Shown: positions 25,071-34,045 of the stretch, in pieces
Numbering within the stretch: the stretch's first letter is position 1
Layout: each line of letters opens with the position of its first letter
Origin: Nanobdellota archaeon
Lineage (GTDB): Archaea > Nanobdellota > Nanobdellia > Woesearchaeales > JAGLXL01
DNA: 64,000 bases
Assembly (NCBI GenBank): GCA_023132895.1
Contig: JAGLXL010000002.1
Coordinates: 62,001 to 126,000, forward strand
Direction: 5' to 3'
Program-made: the position numbers and the translations under genes
Notes under the pieces: model-generated
What the model saw: only the letters and a program-made list of their open reading frames with translations
What the model was told of the DNA's origin: nothing
The model's database searches: none

Positions 25071-26687
25071 TCATTTTTCATAAACATAATACCAAGTTAA
25101 TTCTTTTTTCTCAAATTCTTTTTCAATTAAAGCCTTATCCATCTCTACCAGATCAAAAAGGTTAGGGTTACTATTTTTAAAAATAATCACGATCGTCTTA
25201 ATTTGTTGAGAAGTTTGACTTAATTGGTTAGCAAATTGACTATAATCTTGAACCATATTATATCTCACATACTGGACATGCTGCTGCATAAATTTAGGGT
25301 TATGAATCCCTATTTTATCATTAACCATCATGGCCTCAAAAATAAATAAATCAGGATTATAATAATACCCCGCTCCGGATTTCATATCCCCATCAAAATT
25401 TATTAAATATTTTGGGTTTGGAATCGAAGCCATATATTCCACTAACTCTGTATTGTATATACCATACCCTTGAATTTGATTTTTCATCAAATTAAAACTC
25501 AAAAACCCTGATAAGGCAACTAATATTGCCAATAAAATAAAAAATAGATATTTGAAATTGAATTTCGTTTTGATAAAATTAGAAACATCGTCTACGCCCT
25601 TTACAACCAAAATAAATATAAAAGGTACTGCATGAATCATATATCTAAAGTGTCTTATCGTTAACAAAAATGTTGCAACCAAGTAGATGCTAAATATCAA
25701 AATAAAAAGTCTTGCATTTTTACTTAAGAATGACTCTCTTCTTTTCAAAAACCATAAGAATAATGGGGGTAAAGTAAATAAAACGATATATTGGGTATAG
25801 GTTAATGTATCAATTAAAAAGGAAGCTAAATATGAAAAAGAAAACCATTGAGAAGAAGCACCCACTACATCTAATCCCAATATCTTATTGAGCATGCCAT
25901 AATCAAAAAGAGAAAATTTTATCCACCAAATACTGATTAAGAAAAAAATAATCCCTTGCATGATAACAGATTGGAGGGTATAAACAGGGAATTTTCGGTC
26001 TTTAACCCACAGGTAAAGCACGTATAAGAAATAAAAAATAGCCACATAAATTAAACTTTGATATTTCATCAAGGTTGCTGCCGTTAAAAACAAAGCTCCG
26101 ATAAAAACATTAAGACTCAAAACCAGCTTAATATTTTCAGAAAATCTTATACTTAATTTCTTTCCTTCTCTATGAAAAGTGAAGTAATACCATCCCACCA
26201 TCATAAAAGATATAGGAACAGCTAACATCGATAAACCACCCATCTTAACAACAACTGGATTTAAAAGATAAAGAATAACAACACCCAAGGCCAAGTATTT
26301 TTTATGTAATATCTTCAAAGATAAAAAGTAAAGCAAAAAGGCTCCAATGACCATAAATAACTCTGTTGCCAAGGAAGCTGTAACTGGACTTGCCCCTAAA
26401 AAAGTAAAAATTAATCCTTGAACTATCGCATGAAAAGGAGGATCAAACATAAACCAACCAGCATTATATCCTTTCTCCTGATACAAGCCAATAAAAGTTC
26501 TAAATGACATAAAATCTCCAGAAAGCGATGTTTTAAAATAATCATAGAAAAGATGACCTTGGACAGCATGTCTCGATTCGTCCCACCCCTGAGTTTCATG
26601 AATCCTATAATTTGTAAAAATTAAAAAGAACACTATAAAAATTATTAAAAAAATTAAATATTTATCTTGAAATATTTTTTTAATCAT
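25071..26687 (-). CDS. GT-C membrane glycosyltransferase (ArnT/PMT-like)
   Basis: A 538-residue polytopic membrane protein. An N-terminal helix (residues 10-27) precedes an extracytoplasmic loop with THETQGWDESRHAVQGHL-like content (Asp-Glu about 37-38), the acidic pair of GT39/GT83 enzymes. About ten further helices and a C-terminal soluble part ending ELTWYYVYEK follow. It would move a sugar from polyprenyl phosphate to an acceptor on the outer face. It overlaps the GT4 gene by 4 bases, sharing the operon that begins at aglB (32458). Confidence 0.75.
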   Translation of the reverse strand: MIKKIFQDKYLIFLIIFIVFFLIFTNYRIHETQGWDESRHAVQGHLFYDYFKTSLSGDFMSFRTFIGLYQEKGYNAGWFMFDPPFHAIVQGLIFTFLGASPVTASLATELFMVIGAFLLYFLSLKILHKKYLALGVVILYLLNPVVVKMGGLSMLAVPISFMMVGWYYFTFHREGKKLSIRFSENIKLVLSLNVFIGALFLTAATLMKYQSLIYVAIFYFLYVLYLWVKDRKFPVYTLQSVIMQGIIFFLISIWWIKFSLFDYGMLNKILGLDVVGASSQWFSFSYLASFLIDTLTYTQYIVLFTLPPLFLWFLKRRESFLSKNARLFILIFSIYLVATFLLTIRHFRYMIHAVPFIFILVVKGVDDVSNFIKTKFNFKYLFFILLAILVALSGFLSFNLMKNQIQGYGIYNTELVEYMASIPNPKYLINFDGDMKSGAGYYYNPDLFIFEAMMVNDKIGIHNPKFMQQHVQYVRYNMVQDYSQFANQLSQTSQQIKTIVIIFKNSNPNLFDLVEMDKALIEKEFEKKELTWYYVYEK

Positions 26688-27811
26688 TTTACTAAAAGTT
26701 TATTGTAAATCTCCACATAGTTGTTTATATTATCTCCAATATAAAAAAGTTTCTTTTTTGATTTTTTATAATCTTTTTTATAAACAGAAAAAATAGCTTC
26801 AGCAATGGCTTTAGAATTTTTGGGTTCAATTAAAAGATATTTTTTACTAATTACTTCAGGTAATGAAGTCGTATTAGAAGCAACCACTGGCACATCCATC
26901 GCACAAGCTTCAGCAGCTGCGAAACCAAAGCCTTCTGCCAAACTCGGCACTACCACACAGTCTGCTGCTTTGATATAACTTGGCAAGTCTTTATACGAAA
27001 CAGGATTATGCATGATTACTTTATCTTCAATTTTTAATTTCTTAATTAAATCTAAAATATATCGGTATCTCTTTTCATAAGATTTATCCTTGCTCACAAT
27101 CGCCAATAGTTTTGCAGAAGGAATTTTCTTTGAAATTTCAGGAATAGCTTTGATCAAATACTCCAAACCCTTGCTAATGCCTGGCCGACCATAAAATAAA
27201 TAAACAAAATTTTTTCCCAATCCCAATTTTTCTCTTATTTTTTTCCCATCAAATTTCCCAGGATTCCAATGTTCGTAATCAACTCCATTATAAACAACTC
27301 CAACTTTTCTTTTCTTAACTCCAATATTCAACAATTGCTTCTTAGTCGATTTAGAAACACAAATATATCTATCAAAATTCAAGAAAAAAATAAACCTCTC
27401 AAGAACGTCATGTATTTTTCCGTTTAACCAACTCATGTCTGTTAGTTTATGCCATTTACCGACCCAAACTTCGTGAACCGTAATCAAACAAGGCTTTCTA
27501 ATTAATTTACTAACAAACCAAGCAGGAGGAGCTCCATTAAATGTAGTCGTATGAATTATATCTACTTTTCTAGCCAATTTTAAAACGTGAAGTATGGACA
27601 AAAAAGTAAACCAATACCTACTCTGAAAACAGTCAACCCGATAAACTTTAACCCCATTGATCATATCAAACTTTTTTGTTCCTTTCAAACGATGTGTTAC
27701 AATAAAAACATCGTGTCCTAAACTGACCAAACCTTCTGCCAGATTCTTAAAAACAACTTCTACCCCTCCGATATGAGGGATATAATTCTCTAAAACAAAA
27801 AGAATTTTCAT
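26684..27811 (-). CDS. Glycosyltransferase family 4
   Basis: A 375-residue GT-B enzyme. KILFVLENYIPHIGGVEVVF (2-21) is the acceptor loop. FVYLFYGRPGISKGLEYLIK (about 198-217) and ADCVVVPSLAEGFGFAAAEACAMDVPVV (about 283-310, E-x7-E) are the donor half. VICVSKSTKKQLL-like text near 150 is usual in the family. It overlaps neighbours on both sides by 4 bases, so it is translationally coupled to DUF2304 and the GT-C protein. Likely an elongation step of the AglB lipid-linked glycan. Confidence 0.8.
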   Translation of the reverse strand: MKILFVLENYIPHIGGVEVVFKNLAEGLVSLGHDVFIVTHRLKGTKKFDMINGVKVYRVDCFQSRYWFTFLSILHVLKLARKVDIIHTTTFNGAPPAWFVSKLIRKPCLITVHEVWVGKWHKLTDMSWLNGKIHDVLERFIFFLNFDRYICVSKSTKKQLLNIGVKKRKVGVVYNGVDYEHWNPGKFDGKKIREKLGLGKNFVYLFYGRPGISKGLEYLIKAIPEISKKIPSAKLLAIVSKDKSYEKRYRYILDLIKKLKIEDKVIMHNPVSYKDLPSYIKAADCVVVPSLAEGFGFAAAEACAMDVPVVASNTTSLPEVISKKYLLIEPKNSKAIAEAIFSVYKKDYKKSKKKLFYIGDNINNYVEIYNKLLVK

Positions 27812-28155
27812 TGAGTTTCCTTATTGTTCTTTTTAATGGCTAATCGTCTCACAATCTTTTCGAATTTTCTTTGATTATTCCTAGCAAGGTTATAGGTATA
27901 AAAACCCAAACCCAATAAAACAAAAAAACCAACTACCACAAAAAAGTCTAATCGCCTATAAAACCTAAGTGTATCTACAATAGGATCTAACATAAAAGGG
28001 ACTATTGCAATAATAATAAAGATAACCCAACCTAAAAACCAACCAATAGCTTCAATTTTACTCAACTCTTTCCTTTTGAACTTGATAAAGGTAAAATACA
28101 ACATAGCTATCCCAAACAAAGTCCCTAAAAATTGTATCCAAAACGTTGTGCTCAT
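27808..28155 (-). CDS. DUF2304 membrane protein
   Basis: A 115-residue protein with three hydrophobic helices (about 5-22, 37-56, 72-90) and a basic C-terminal end; the pattern is that of DUF2304, which in archaea and bacteria sits beside GT2 glycosyltransferases. I set the start at the ATG at 28155: GGAGG lies 8 bases upstream, and the start overlaps the GT2 stop in an ATGA. The longer ATG (28170) would place that ribosome site inside the gene. The role is unknown; a membrane anchor for the GT2 partner is plausible. Confidence 0.75.
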   Translation of the reverse strand: MSTTFWIQFLGTLFGIAMLYFTFIKFKRKELSKIEAIGWFLGWVIFIIIAIVPFMLDPIVDTLRFYRRLDFFVVVGFFVLLGLGFYTYNLARNNQRKFEKIVRRLAIKKNNKETQ

Positions 28156-28811
28156 TTGAAAATCCTCCATAAAAACATTCTTAAAACAATTTTAAGTCCA
28201 TCGACAATTGTTGTCCCTTTGTATTTATCAGCATAAATCGTCTGTATTGGAATTTGTGCGTATCTCAAGTGTTTCTTTCCCACCTTTGCGATTATTTCTG
28301 ATTCTAAACTGTAATCCATTGCCTGCCACCGTATTTTTCTATAAACCTCGCTTGTAAAGGCTCGATAACCACATTGAGAGTCTCTTAACTTAATCCCATA
28401 TAATAAGTAAATTATAAAGTTAATGAAACTATTGCCTAATCTAAAAATAAAGGGCATATTCTTATTCAGGCTCCTATAACCAAAAACCACATCTTTTTCC
28501 TTCAAAGCCTCTAAAAATCTTGGAATTTCTTTAGGATCATGCTGACCATCAGCGTCCATTACAATGATTTTCTTAGCTCCTTTACTCACAGCAAAATCAC
28601 AACCAGTCTTCAAAGCAGAACCTTTCCCCATATTAACTAAATGCTCTAAAACAATCACATTTAATTGTCTAATAATCTCAACTGTGCCATCAGTACTACC
28701 ATCGTCAACTACAACGATATTATTGCAATATTTTTTAATTCCCAAAACTACTTCTTTGATACCCTTCTCTTCATTATGAGCAGGAACAACAACCCAAACA
28801 TCTTTATTCAT
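28152..28811 (-). CDS. GT2 dolichyl-phosphate sugar synthase-like glycosyltransferase
   Basis: A 219-residue single-domain GT2. Seen: VWVVVPAHNEEKGIKEVV (5-22), VVVDDGSTDGTVEI (35-48), VMDADGQHDPKEIPRFLEAL (DxD site, about 90-109) and LRDSQCGYRAF. There are no strong membrane helices, so it may depend on the coupled DUF2304 protein for membrane contact. It would charge dolichyl phosphate with a hexose for the AglB pathway. It starts 2 bases after the aglB stop, in the same operon. Confidence 0.85.
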   Translation of the reverse strand: MNKDVWVVVPAHNEEKGIKEVVLGIKKYCNNIVVVDDGSTDGTVEIIRQLNVIVLEHLVNMGKGSALKTGCDFAVSKGAKKIIVMDADGQHDPKEIPRFLEALKEKDVVFGYRSLNKNMPFIFRLGNSFINFIIYLLYGIKLRDSQCGYRAFTSEVYRKIRWQAMDYSLESEIIAKVGKKHLRYAQIPIQTIYADKYKGTTIVDGLKIVLRMFLWRIFK

Positions 28812-28813
28812 TG

Positions 28814-31800
28814 TTAGATTTTAATCTCAAAAGTTTTACTTTGTTCTTGGTTATCTTCCTCTTTATTTTCAGAATTCTCAGACTGATTTTCTTCTAATTC
28901 GCTTTCTTCCCCAGAATCATCTTCAGGGACTTCTTCTGGTTCTTTTTCAGTTACTTTAACGTCAGGAGCATTCTCATTTTCAATTTCCCTTTTATCAATC
29001 AACTTAATAATATGATAACCAAATTGCGTCTTGACCGGTTCAGAAATCTCTCCTTCTTTTAATGCAAAAGCAACTTCTTCAAACTCAGGGACCATCACTC
29101 CTTTTCCGAACCAACCTAAGTCTCCACCACTAACTGCACTGCCAGGATCTTCTGAATATTCCTTAGCTATTTCAGCAAAATCATCTTTTTCTACTCTCTC
29201 CCTCAATGAATTTATGACCACTAAAGCTTCTTCATCAGTTCTGCCTTCTATTCCAATCAAAATATGGGATGCCTTAATTTCTTCGTTTGGTAAAAAATAA
29301 ACCTTATTTGTACCTTCACAATTCCAATCCACTGTCCAAATAGAGATTTTACCACCAGTCACTTGTCTTCTTTCATCAAACAAATCAAAACATTCTAAAC
29401 CATGGCCATTAAAAAAGAACAATTGAGTAAACATACTCTTTGCTTGGAGAGGATCTGTTAGCATCATATTATAATTGTCCCCATTAGGAATCAAAACCGC
29501 AGAAAAGCCAGTTGTTGATCCACTAAACTTTTTCTCTTCAATACTATCTTTGGTTGCATAAACTATCGAATTAGGATGGTCAGCATCCCCTGTCCCTTCA
29601 ATTGTTGTTTCCATTGTATTTAAATCGACATTAAAAACAATAGTACCACCCTGAACATTAACTGGACATTCTAACTCATTGACTCTTTTTTGACAACCAT
29701 ATTGGCCCGAAATATAACCTGGCCATGGACTCACCCATCTATCTGCATTTTCAACACCCTGAATTTCAGAATATTTTTTCTCTGCTTCTTCTTCGTCCAA
29801 ACCAAATTCATCAATTAAAATCTGTACTCCTTCTTCCCTTTTTTCATTATTAACTAAAAAGAACATCTTTGCTTTTTCAAAATCCCAGCTACCAAAGTGG
29901 CCCCAAACTCCTGCCTTTCCAATCATATCTTCTGAAGTAATGTAAAACTGATCAATCAAATCATCACAATAAGTTACTTGAATTATCTCAGCAATCTGTT
30001 TGTTGTCCAATCCTTCTTCAATTAATAATTCAATAGCTTCTTCTTTATCATTCAAAACCATCATCCTATTCAAAATATCTACAACTCTGACAGAATCTCC
30101 ATCAAAAAATTCTTCCAAAATATGGGGTGGCTTTTCCTGACCACAATTAAGCATTCTCAACAAACCAACAGAAACTTTTTCATTAGGAGTTAACAAACTC
30201 TTACCTACCCAATGAATTCTTTTTCCTTGATTAGCTCCATCAAAAGTCACTCTTCTTTCACTAATTGCATAGAACCAATGCCCAAAATCCCACCAAGAAG
30301 TTATAATTGCATCTTCAGTAGCATCTTTAATTTTAGTCAAACTATTATACCAAGCATCATTCATACTTGGAATTTCATTTTTTGCTGTTACGCCTGCTGT
30401 TTTAATTGGAGCAATCAGCAATAAACAAACAAGAATAATCAAAATTGTTTTTGAGAGATATTTATTGATATGCAACCCTTTAGTCAACCATTCGCTCAAA
30501 TAATGATAGACTATTCCAACTGCTGCGCCAAAAGCAATGGCAAAAGCAGGTGTCATCAAAATTGCAAACCTCATCCCTTTAGTAAAACCATAAACTGTTG
30601 CTGCAAACCAAATAATCAACAAAACAACGTATTTGACATCAATTTTCTCCTTTAAATAAAATGTTTTAATCAAACCAGCTAAAATAGGGATACTAATCAC
30701 AACAATAAATGTAATTGGTTGATTAAGCTGGTTTTTAAAAGCAAACATGATTAAATAATACAAACCAGAACCAATTAAATAAACAACGTTTGTTGTATCA
30801 AATTTATCTTTGTTTACTAACAATAAAACCAAACCCATTAAACCAATCCAAAAAAATAAACTGCCGCCCATTTGACCAATTATCGCACTCAAGTTAGCTT
30901 CATTAAATTCTGCCACAGTTGTCAATACATTTGGCCAGATACTCCTCACTGCCACTGCTTTTAACTCGATGGTTTTAAAAGGCGCAGTAAAAATAAAACT
31001 AAACCTAGAAAATCCGGCTAACAAAGTTACAAACAAAGCCGAACAAATAAAATAAGTTGCCCCTGAAATTAAAGGTTTTTTAATGTTTTCTTTGATTTGT
31101 TTGAGATTAAATAAAACTTGATAAACTAGATAAATCACAATTGTTGCAAACAAAAATCCAGGGATATACCAATACCCCAACCAAGATATAGAATACAGGC
31201 CAGTTAATAAACCTGCTCCAACACCATAAATCAACTTCTTCAATAAACTTTCAGCTTCAAAGGATTCAAAAAACAACCAAGCTATAAACAAAGGAAACAA
31301 AATATTATAAGCATCTGTATCAGCAAATCCAGCCGGAGTCCTGTTCAATAAAGCTCCATTCAAAGCCACAATCATTGCTGTAAAAAATCCACCCAAATTA
31401 CCTCCAACTTTTCTTCCCAAAAAAAACGCAGGAATCAAAGCCAATCCAATTGTCAATACTGGCATCAAGAAAGCCACAGCCATCAAAGAAGTTCCACTGC
31501 TAAAAAAACTTATAAATTTGTAAAGCCAAGCCATCATCACTGGATGAAACGGGATATTTGTTATTCCTCTGCCTTCCCGACCATTCCTTAAACTAAAAAC
31601 TCTTTCTCCTTCTTCATTATAACTGTCTCCTAACTGCCCATATTCCAAATAATTTCTTGCCTCAGCAAACCAATAATATGGATCAATCGCCAAAAGATAA
31701 GTTTGCCCAGAATCATCTTTAAATTCATTCTTAAATTGTTGGGACGTAACAACTATCTGTTGTTCTACCATCTCCTTATTATCTTCTAAAAATTTGGCAA

Positions 31801-32458
31801 ACTCATTAGCCACTAAACCTTGCCTATTCTGGGCAGGCAGATTAGGATACTGGCCGGCTACTTTAGAGCTTATCTGATTCTGATAAAAATTATAAACACT
31901 ATTCTGTGCCCAATCATCAGTAACTGGCAGTCTTTGGGGCGCTGTCCGATAATAAGTTGAAAAAGAAATTGCTATTAAAATCAAAACAAGAGGAATTAAC
32001 CATTTTTTATTCTTACTAAAAAAACTTTCAACCCCTTTAAAATCCAAAGAAATGTCATCAGATTTCTTTTCAAAAATATCAACTTTTTCTTTCTTTTTCT
32101 TTTTTTTAAAAATCCCTTTAAAACCTTCCTTCATCTTAGAAAAATCTAAAGCAATTTCTTCAGAATCTTCTTTTGGCTTTTCTTTTTCAACTACAAAAAT
32201 CTTGTCTTCTTTTTTTACTTCAACACCACTAATTTCCTTTGTTTTTTCCTCTATTTTTTCTTTTGGCTCTTCTTTTGGAGGAGTATCATCAATTTCAATG
32301 CCTAATTTACCTTCTTCTTTTCTAAATTCTTCTTTTTTCTCAGCAACTTCGACTTTTCCTTCAGAATTAGTATCATCAGACTTCTTTTTTCTCTTAAACC
32401 ACCCTTTTACCTTTCCTAAGTCAATGCTGATTTCTTCATCATCTGACAATGTTTCCAC
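28814..32458 (-). CDS. aglB: AglB/STT3 oligosaccharyltransferase fused to parvulin-type prolyl isomerase
   Basis: A 1214-residue N-glycosylation transferase. Residues 1-152 form a charged cytosolic extension with three related motifs (about 9-26, 100-122, 135-152). The first membrane helix is about 153-169. DPYYWFAEAR and GFADTDAYNILF are the acidic catalytic loops, and the signature SWWDFGHW lies near 721. About residues 1057-1157 are a parvulin domain (ASHILIG..., FAEIAKEYSEDPGSAVSGGD..., FGYHIIKLI), then an acidic tail. AglB topology puts the parvulin outside the cell, so glycosylation and prolyl isomerisation of exported proteins are joined. The start is GTG: no ATG lies near the conserved N-terminal motif. 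It heads the operon down to 25071. Confidence 0.9.
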   Translation of the reverse strand: METLSDDEEISIDLGKVKGWFKRKKKSDDTNSEGKVEVAEKKEEFRKEEGKLGIEIDDTPPKEEPKEKIEEKTKEISGVEVKKEDKIFVVEKEKPKEDSEEIALDFSKMKEGFKGIFKKKKKKEKVDIFEKKSDDISLDFKGVESFFSKNKKWLIPLVLILIAISFSTYYRTAPQRLPVTDDWAQNSVYNFYQNQISSKVAGQYPNLPAQNRQGLVANEFAKFLEDNKEMVEQQIVVTSQQFKNEFKDDSGQTYLLAIDPYYWFAEARNYLEYGQLGDSYNEEGERVFSLRNGREGRGITNIPFHPVMMAWLYKFISFFSSGTSLMAVAFLMPVLTIGLALIPAFFLGRKVGGNLGGFFTAMIVALNGALLNRTPAGFADTDAYNILFPLFIAWLFFESFEAESLLKKLIYGVGAGLLTGLYSISWLGYWYIPGFLFATIVIYLVYQVLFNLKQIKENIKKPLISGATYFICSALFVTLLAGFSRFSFIFTAPFKTIELKAVAVRSIWPNVLTTVAEFNEANLSAIIGQMGGSLFFWIGLMGLVLLLVNKDKFDTTNVVYLIGSGLYYLIMFAFKNQLNQPITFIVVISIPILAGLIKTFYLKEKIDVKYVVLLIIWFAATVYGFTKGMRFAILMTPAFAIAFGAAVGIVYHYLSEWLTKGLHINKYLSKTILIILVCLLLIAPIKTAGVTAKNEIPSMNDAWYNSLTKIKDATEDAIITSWWDFGHWFYAISERRVTFDGANQGKRIHWVGKSLLTPNEKVSVGLLRMLNCGQEKPPHILEEFFDGDSVRVVDILNRMMVLNDKEEAIELLIEEGLDNKQIAEIIQVTYCDDLIDQFYITSEDMIGKAGVWGHFGSWDFEKAKMFFLVNNEKREEGVQILIDEFGLDEEEAEKKYSEIQGVENADRWVSPWPGYISGQYGCQKRVNELECPVNVQGGTIVFNVDLNTMETTIEGTGDADHPNSIVYATKDSIEEKKFSGSTTGFSAVLIPNGDNYNMMLTDPLQAKSMFTQLFFFNGHGLECFDLFDERRQVTGGKISIWTVDWNCEGTNKVYFLPNEEIKASHILIGIEGRTDEEALVVINSLRERVEKDDFAEIAKEYSEDPGSAVSGGDLGWFGKGVMVPEFEEVAFALKEGEISEPVKTQFGYHIIKLIDKREIENENAPDVKVTEKEPEEVPEDDSGEESELEENQSENSENKEEDNQEQSKTFEIKI

Positions 32459-32490
32459 CCTTACAAGCGTTTAAAAGCTTAAAAGGTAAA

Positions 32491-32502
32491 TTATTTATAA
32501 AT
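32491..32502. promoter_or_regulatory. Shared TATA-like box between aglB and the YjbQ gene
   Basis: TTATTTATAAAT in the 64-bp divergent gap. It lies 22-31 bases before the YjbQ ATG (32523) and about 33 bases before the aglB GTG (32458) read on the other strand. One near-symmetric AT box may serve both directions. Confidence 0.4.
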
Positions 32503-32522
32503 GTTGCGCAATTATTAATTTA

Positions 32523-32929
32523 ATGCAAAAAATCATTGAAATTTCCTCAAATCTGACAGAACAAATCATTGATATTACTGAAAAAGTCAGCCAAGTTGTT
32601 AAAAAAGTAAAGTTAATTTTGGTATATGTCAAATATATACTCCGCATGCCACTGCTGCCCTTGCTATTAATGAAAACTGGGACCCCAACATTGGCCTAGA
32701 TCTCTTAAACGCCCTAGACCAGTTGATACCGCAAGGAAAATGGTTGCATGATCAAGTTGACAACAATGGTGCTGCTCATATTAAAAGCGCCATTATCGGT
32801 CCAAGTGAAACTATCCCCTTCATCAATAAAAAACTGCAACTTGGTCGCTGGCAAAATATTATTTTTTGTGATTTTGATGGCCCCAGAAAAAGAAAAATTA
32901 TTATAACTCTTCTTCCCTTTAGTAAATAA
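32523..32929 (+). pseudogene. YjbQ/UPF0047 family gene with frameshift
   Basis: Two frames together give a complete YjbQ-like protein. Bases 32523 to about 32630 encode MQKIIEISSNLTEQIID...KLILVYVK. After a -1 shift inside TATATA (about 32629-32637) the other frame runs YTPHATAALAINENWD, then DQLIPQGKWLHDQ, NGAAHIKSAIIGPSETIPF and GRWQNIIFCDFDGPRKRK. These contain the conserved HATAA and AAHIKS histidines of the family (thiamine-phosphate synthase-like activity has been reported for it). The total length, 407 bases, is normal apart from the one missing base. Recent decay, a sequencing error in the TA run, or programmed recoding are all possible. MBF1 follows directly. Confidence 0.75.
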
Positions 32930-32930
32930 A

Positions 32931-33389
32931 ATGCCTAATTGTGAGATGTGCGGCCAGGAAACCGAACTTGTCAATGCTGAAATCGAAGGTATAGAAATGA
33001 CTGTCTGCCAAAATTGTGCTCGATTTGGTCAAGTCAAGGATATTCCAAAAGAAAAGATTGCCACCTTAAAAAAAACCAATCAAAAACCCATGCGTTCTGA
33101 ACCTCATCTTGAAGTCACTGAAAGTATTATTCCTGACTATCCTAAAAAAATCAGAGAAGCACGAGAACAGCTTGGTCTTAAACAAGAAGATTTTGCTAAA
33201 AAAATTAATGAAAAGGAAAGCCTTCTTCATAAAATGGAAACAGGCTCCTTTAAACCTAGTCTCTCCTTGGCTCGAAAACTTGAAAAACTCCTTGGCATCA
33301 AATTAATCCAACAAATAGAAGAGGAGAAGTTTACTACTGCCAAAACTTCTTCTGAGGGCCTGACTATTGGAGATTTAATCAAAAAATGA
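32931..33389 (+). CDS. Multiprotein bridging factor 1 (archaeal MBF1)
   Basis: A 152-residue transcription cofactor or regulator. An N-terminal zinc ribbon (C-x2-C at CEMCGQE, C-x2-C at CQNCARFG, residues 4-28) is followed after a linker by a Cro-type HTH, KIREAREQLGLKQEDFAKKI ... SLARKLEKLLGIKL (about 66-120). This two-part layout is specific to archaeal MBF1. The ATG follows the YjbQ stop by one base, and its own stop overlaps the ATG of the GT2 gene, so the three are co-transcribed. In archaea it is linked to basal transcription and ribosomes. Confidence 0.9.
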   Translation: MPNCEMCGQETELVNAEIEGIEMTVCQNCARFGQVKDIPKEKIATLKKTNQKPMRSEPHLEVTESIIPDYPKKIREAREQLGLKQEDFAKKINEKESLLHKMETGSFKPSLSLARKLEKLLGIKLIQQIEEEKFTTAKTSSEGLTIGDLIKK

Positions 33390-34045
33390 TTTATTCTGAT
33401 AGCACTGTTATTATTCCCACTCTTAATGAAGAAAAAAATATTGGGCGCTTGATCGATTTCTTAAAAAATAATTATTCTGGAATAAGAATTATTGTTGCTG
33501 ATGATGGTAGTAGCGACAAAACTATCAAAATTGCCGAGGAAAAAAAAGTTTTTGTTTTAAACAGAGAAAATAAACCAATTAAAGGTATCTCCGCTGCCGT
33601 TGTCGACGCTCTAAAATTTGTCAAAACAAAAAGTATCATTGTCATGGATGCAGACTTCCAGCATCCTCCTGAAAAAGTCAAAGAAATGATTGAAAAATTA
33701 GAAAATTATGACCTTGTTATCGGCAGTCGCTCTTCTGTCCCTAAAAACTGGGGTTTCTTAAGAAAATTACAAAGTAAGATAGCCAACCTTTTATGTAATT
33801 TAAGACTCGGTAGAAAAATCAAAGATTCTGGTTCTGGTTTTTTTGGCATTAAAACAAATCTTTTCAAAAAAATTAACAAAAAAAATTTCGAATTAAGATG
33901 TTTTAAGATTTTATTTAACATTCTCAAAAATACAAAAAATATCAAAATTGGCTGTGTTTATTATGACTTCAACCTTAGACAAGGCGGTCAAAGTAAAATT
34001 TCAAAAAAACATGTTTATTATTTCTTAAAGAATTTAATTAAATAG
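33386..34045 (+). CDS. GT2 polyprenyl-phosphate mannosyltransferase-like protein
   Basis: A 219-residue GT2 enzyme. TVIIPTLNEEKNIGRLI (8-24), IIVADDGSSDKTIKI (34-48), IVMDADFQHPPEKVKEMI (DxD, about 83-100), LVIGSRS and KDSGSGFFGIK follow the order of dolichyl-phosphate mannose synthases lacking membrane helices. It overlaps the MBF1 stop by 4 bases and the convergent GT-C gene by 8. It probably supplies the polyprenyl-phosphate sugar to the membrane transferases transcribed towards it. Confidence 0.85.
   Translation: MIYSDSTVIIPTLNEEKNIGRLIDFLKNNYSGIRIIVADDGSSDKTIKIAEEKKVFVLNRENKPIKGISAAVVDALKFVKTKSIIVMDADFQHPPEKVKEMIEKLENYDLVIGSRSSVPKNWGFLRKLQSKIANLLCNLRLGRKIKDSGSGFFGIKTNLFKKINKKNFELRCFKILFNILKNTKNIKIGCVYYDFNLRQGGQSKISKKHVYYFLKNLIK

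Noticed and set aside
32052-32474. Long plus-strand ORF rich in Ser and Phe
   Set aside because: It is antisense to the Lys/Glu-rich extension of AglB. The composition is the expected mirror of AAA/GAA codons, and there are no domain features.
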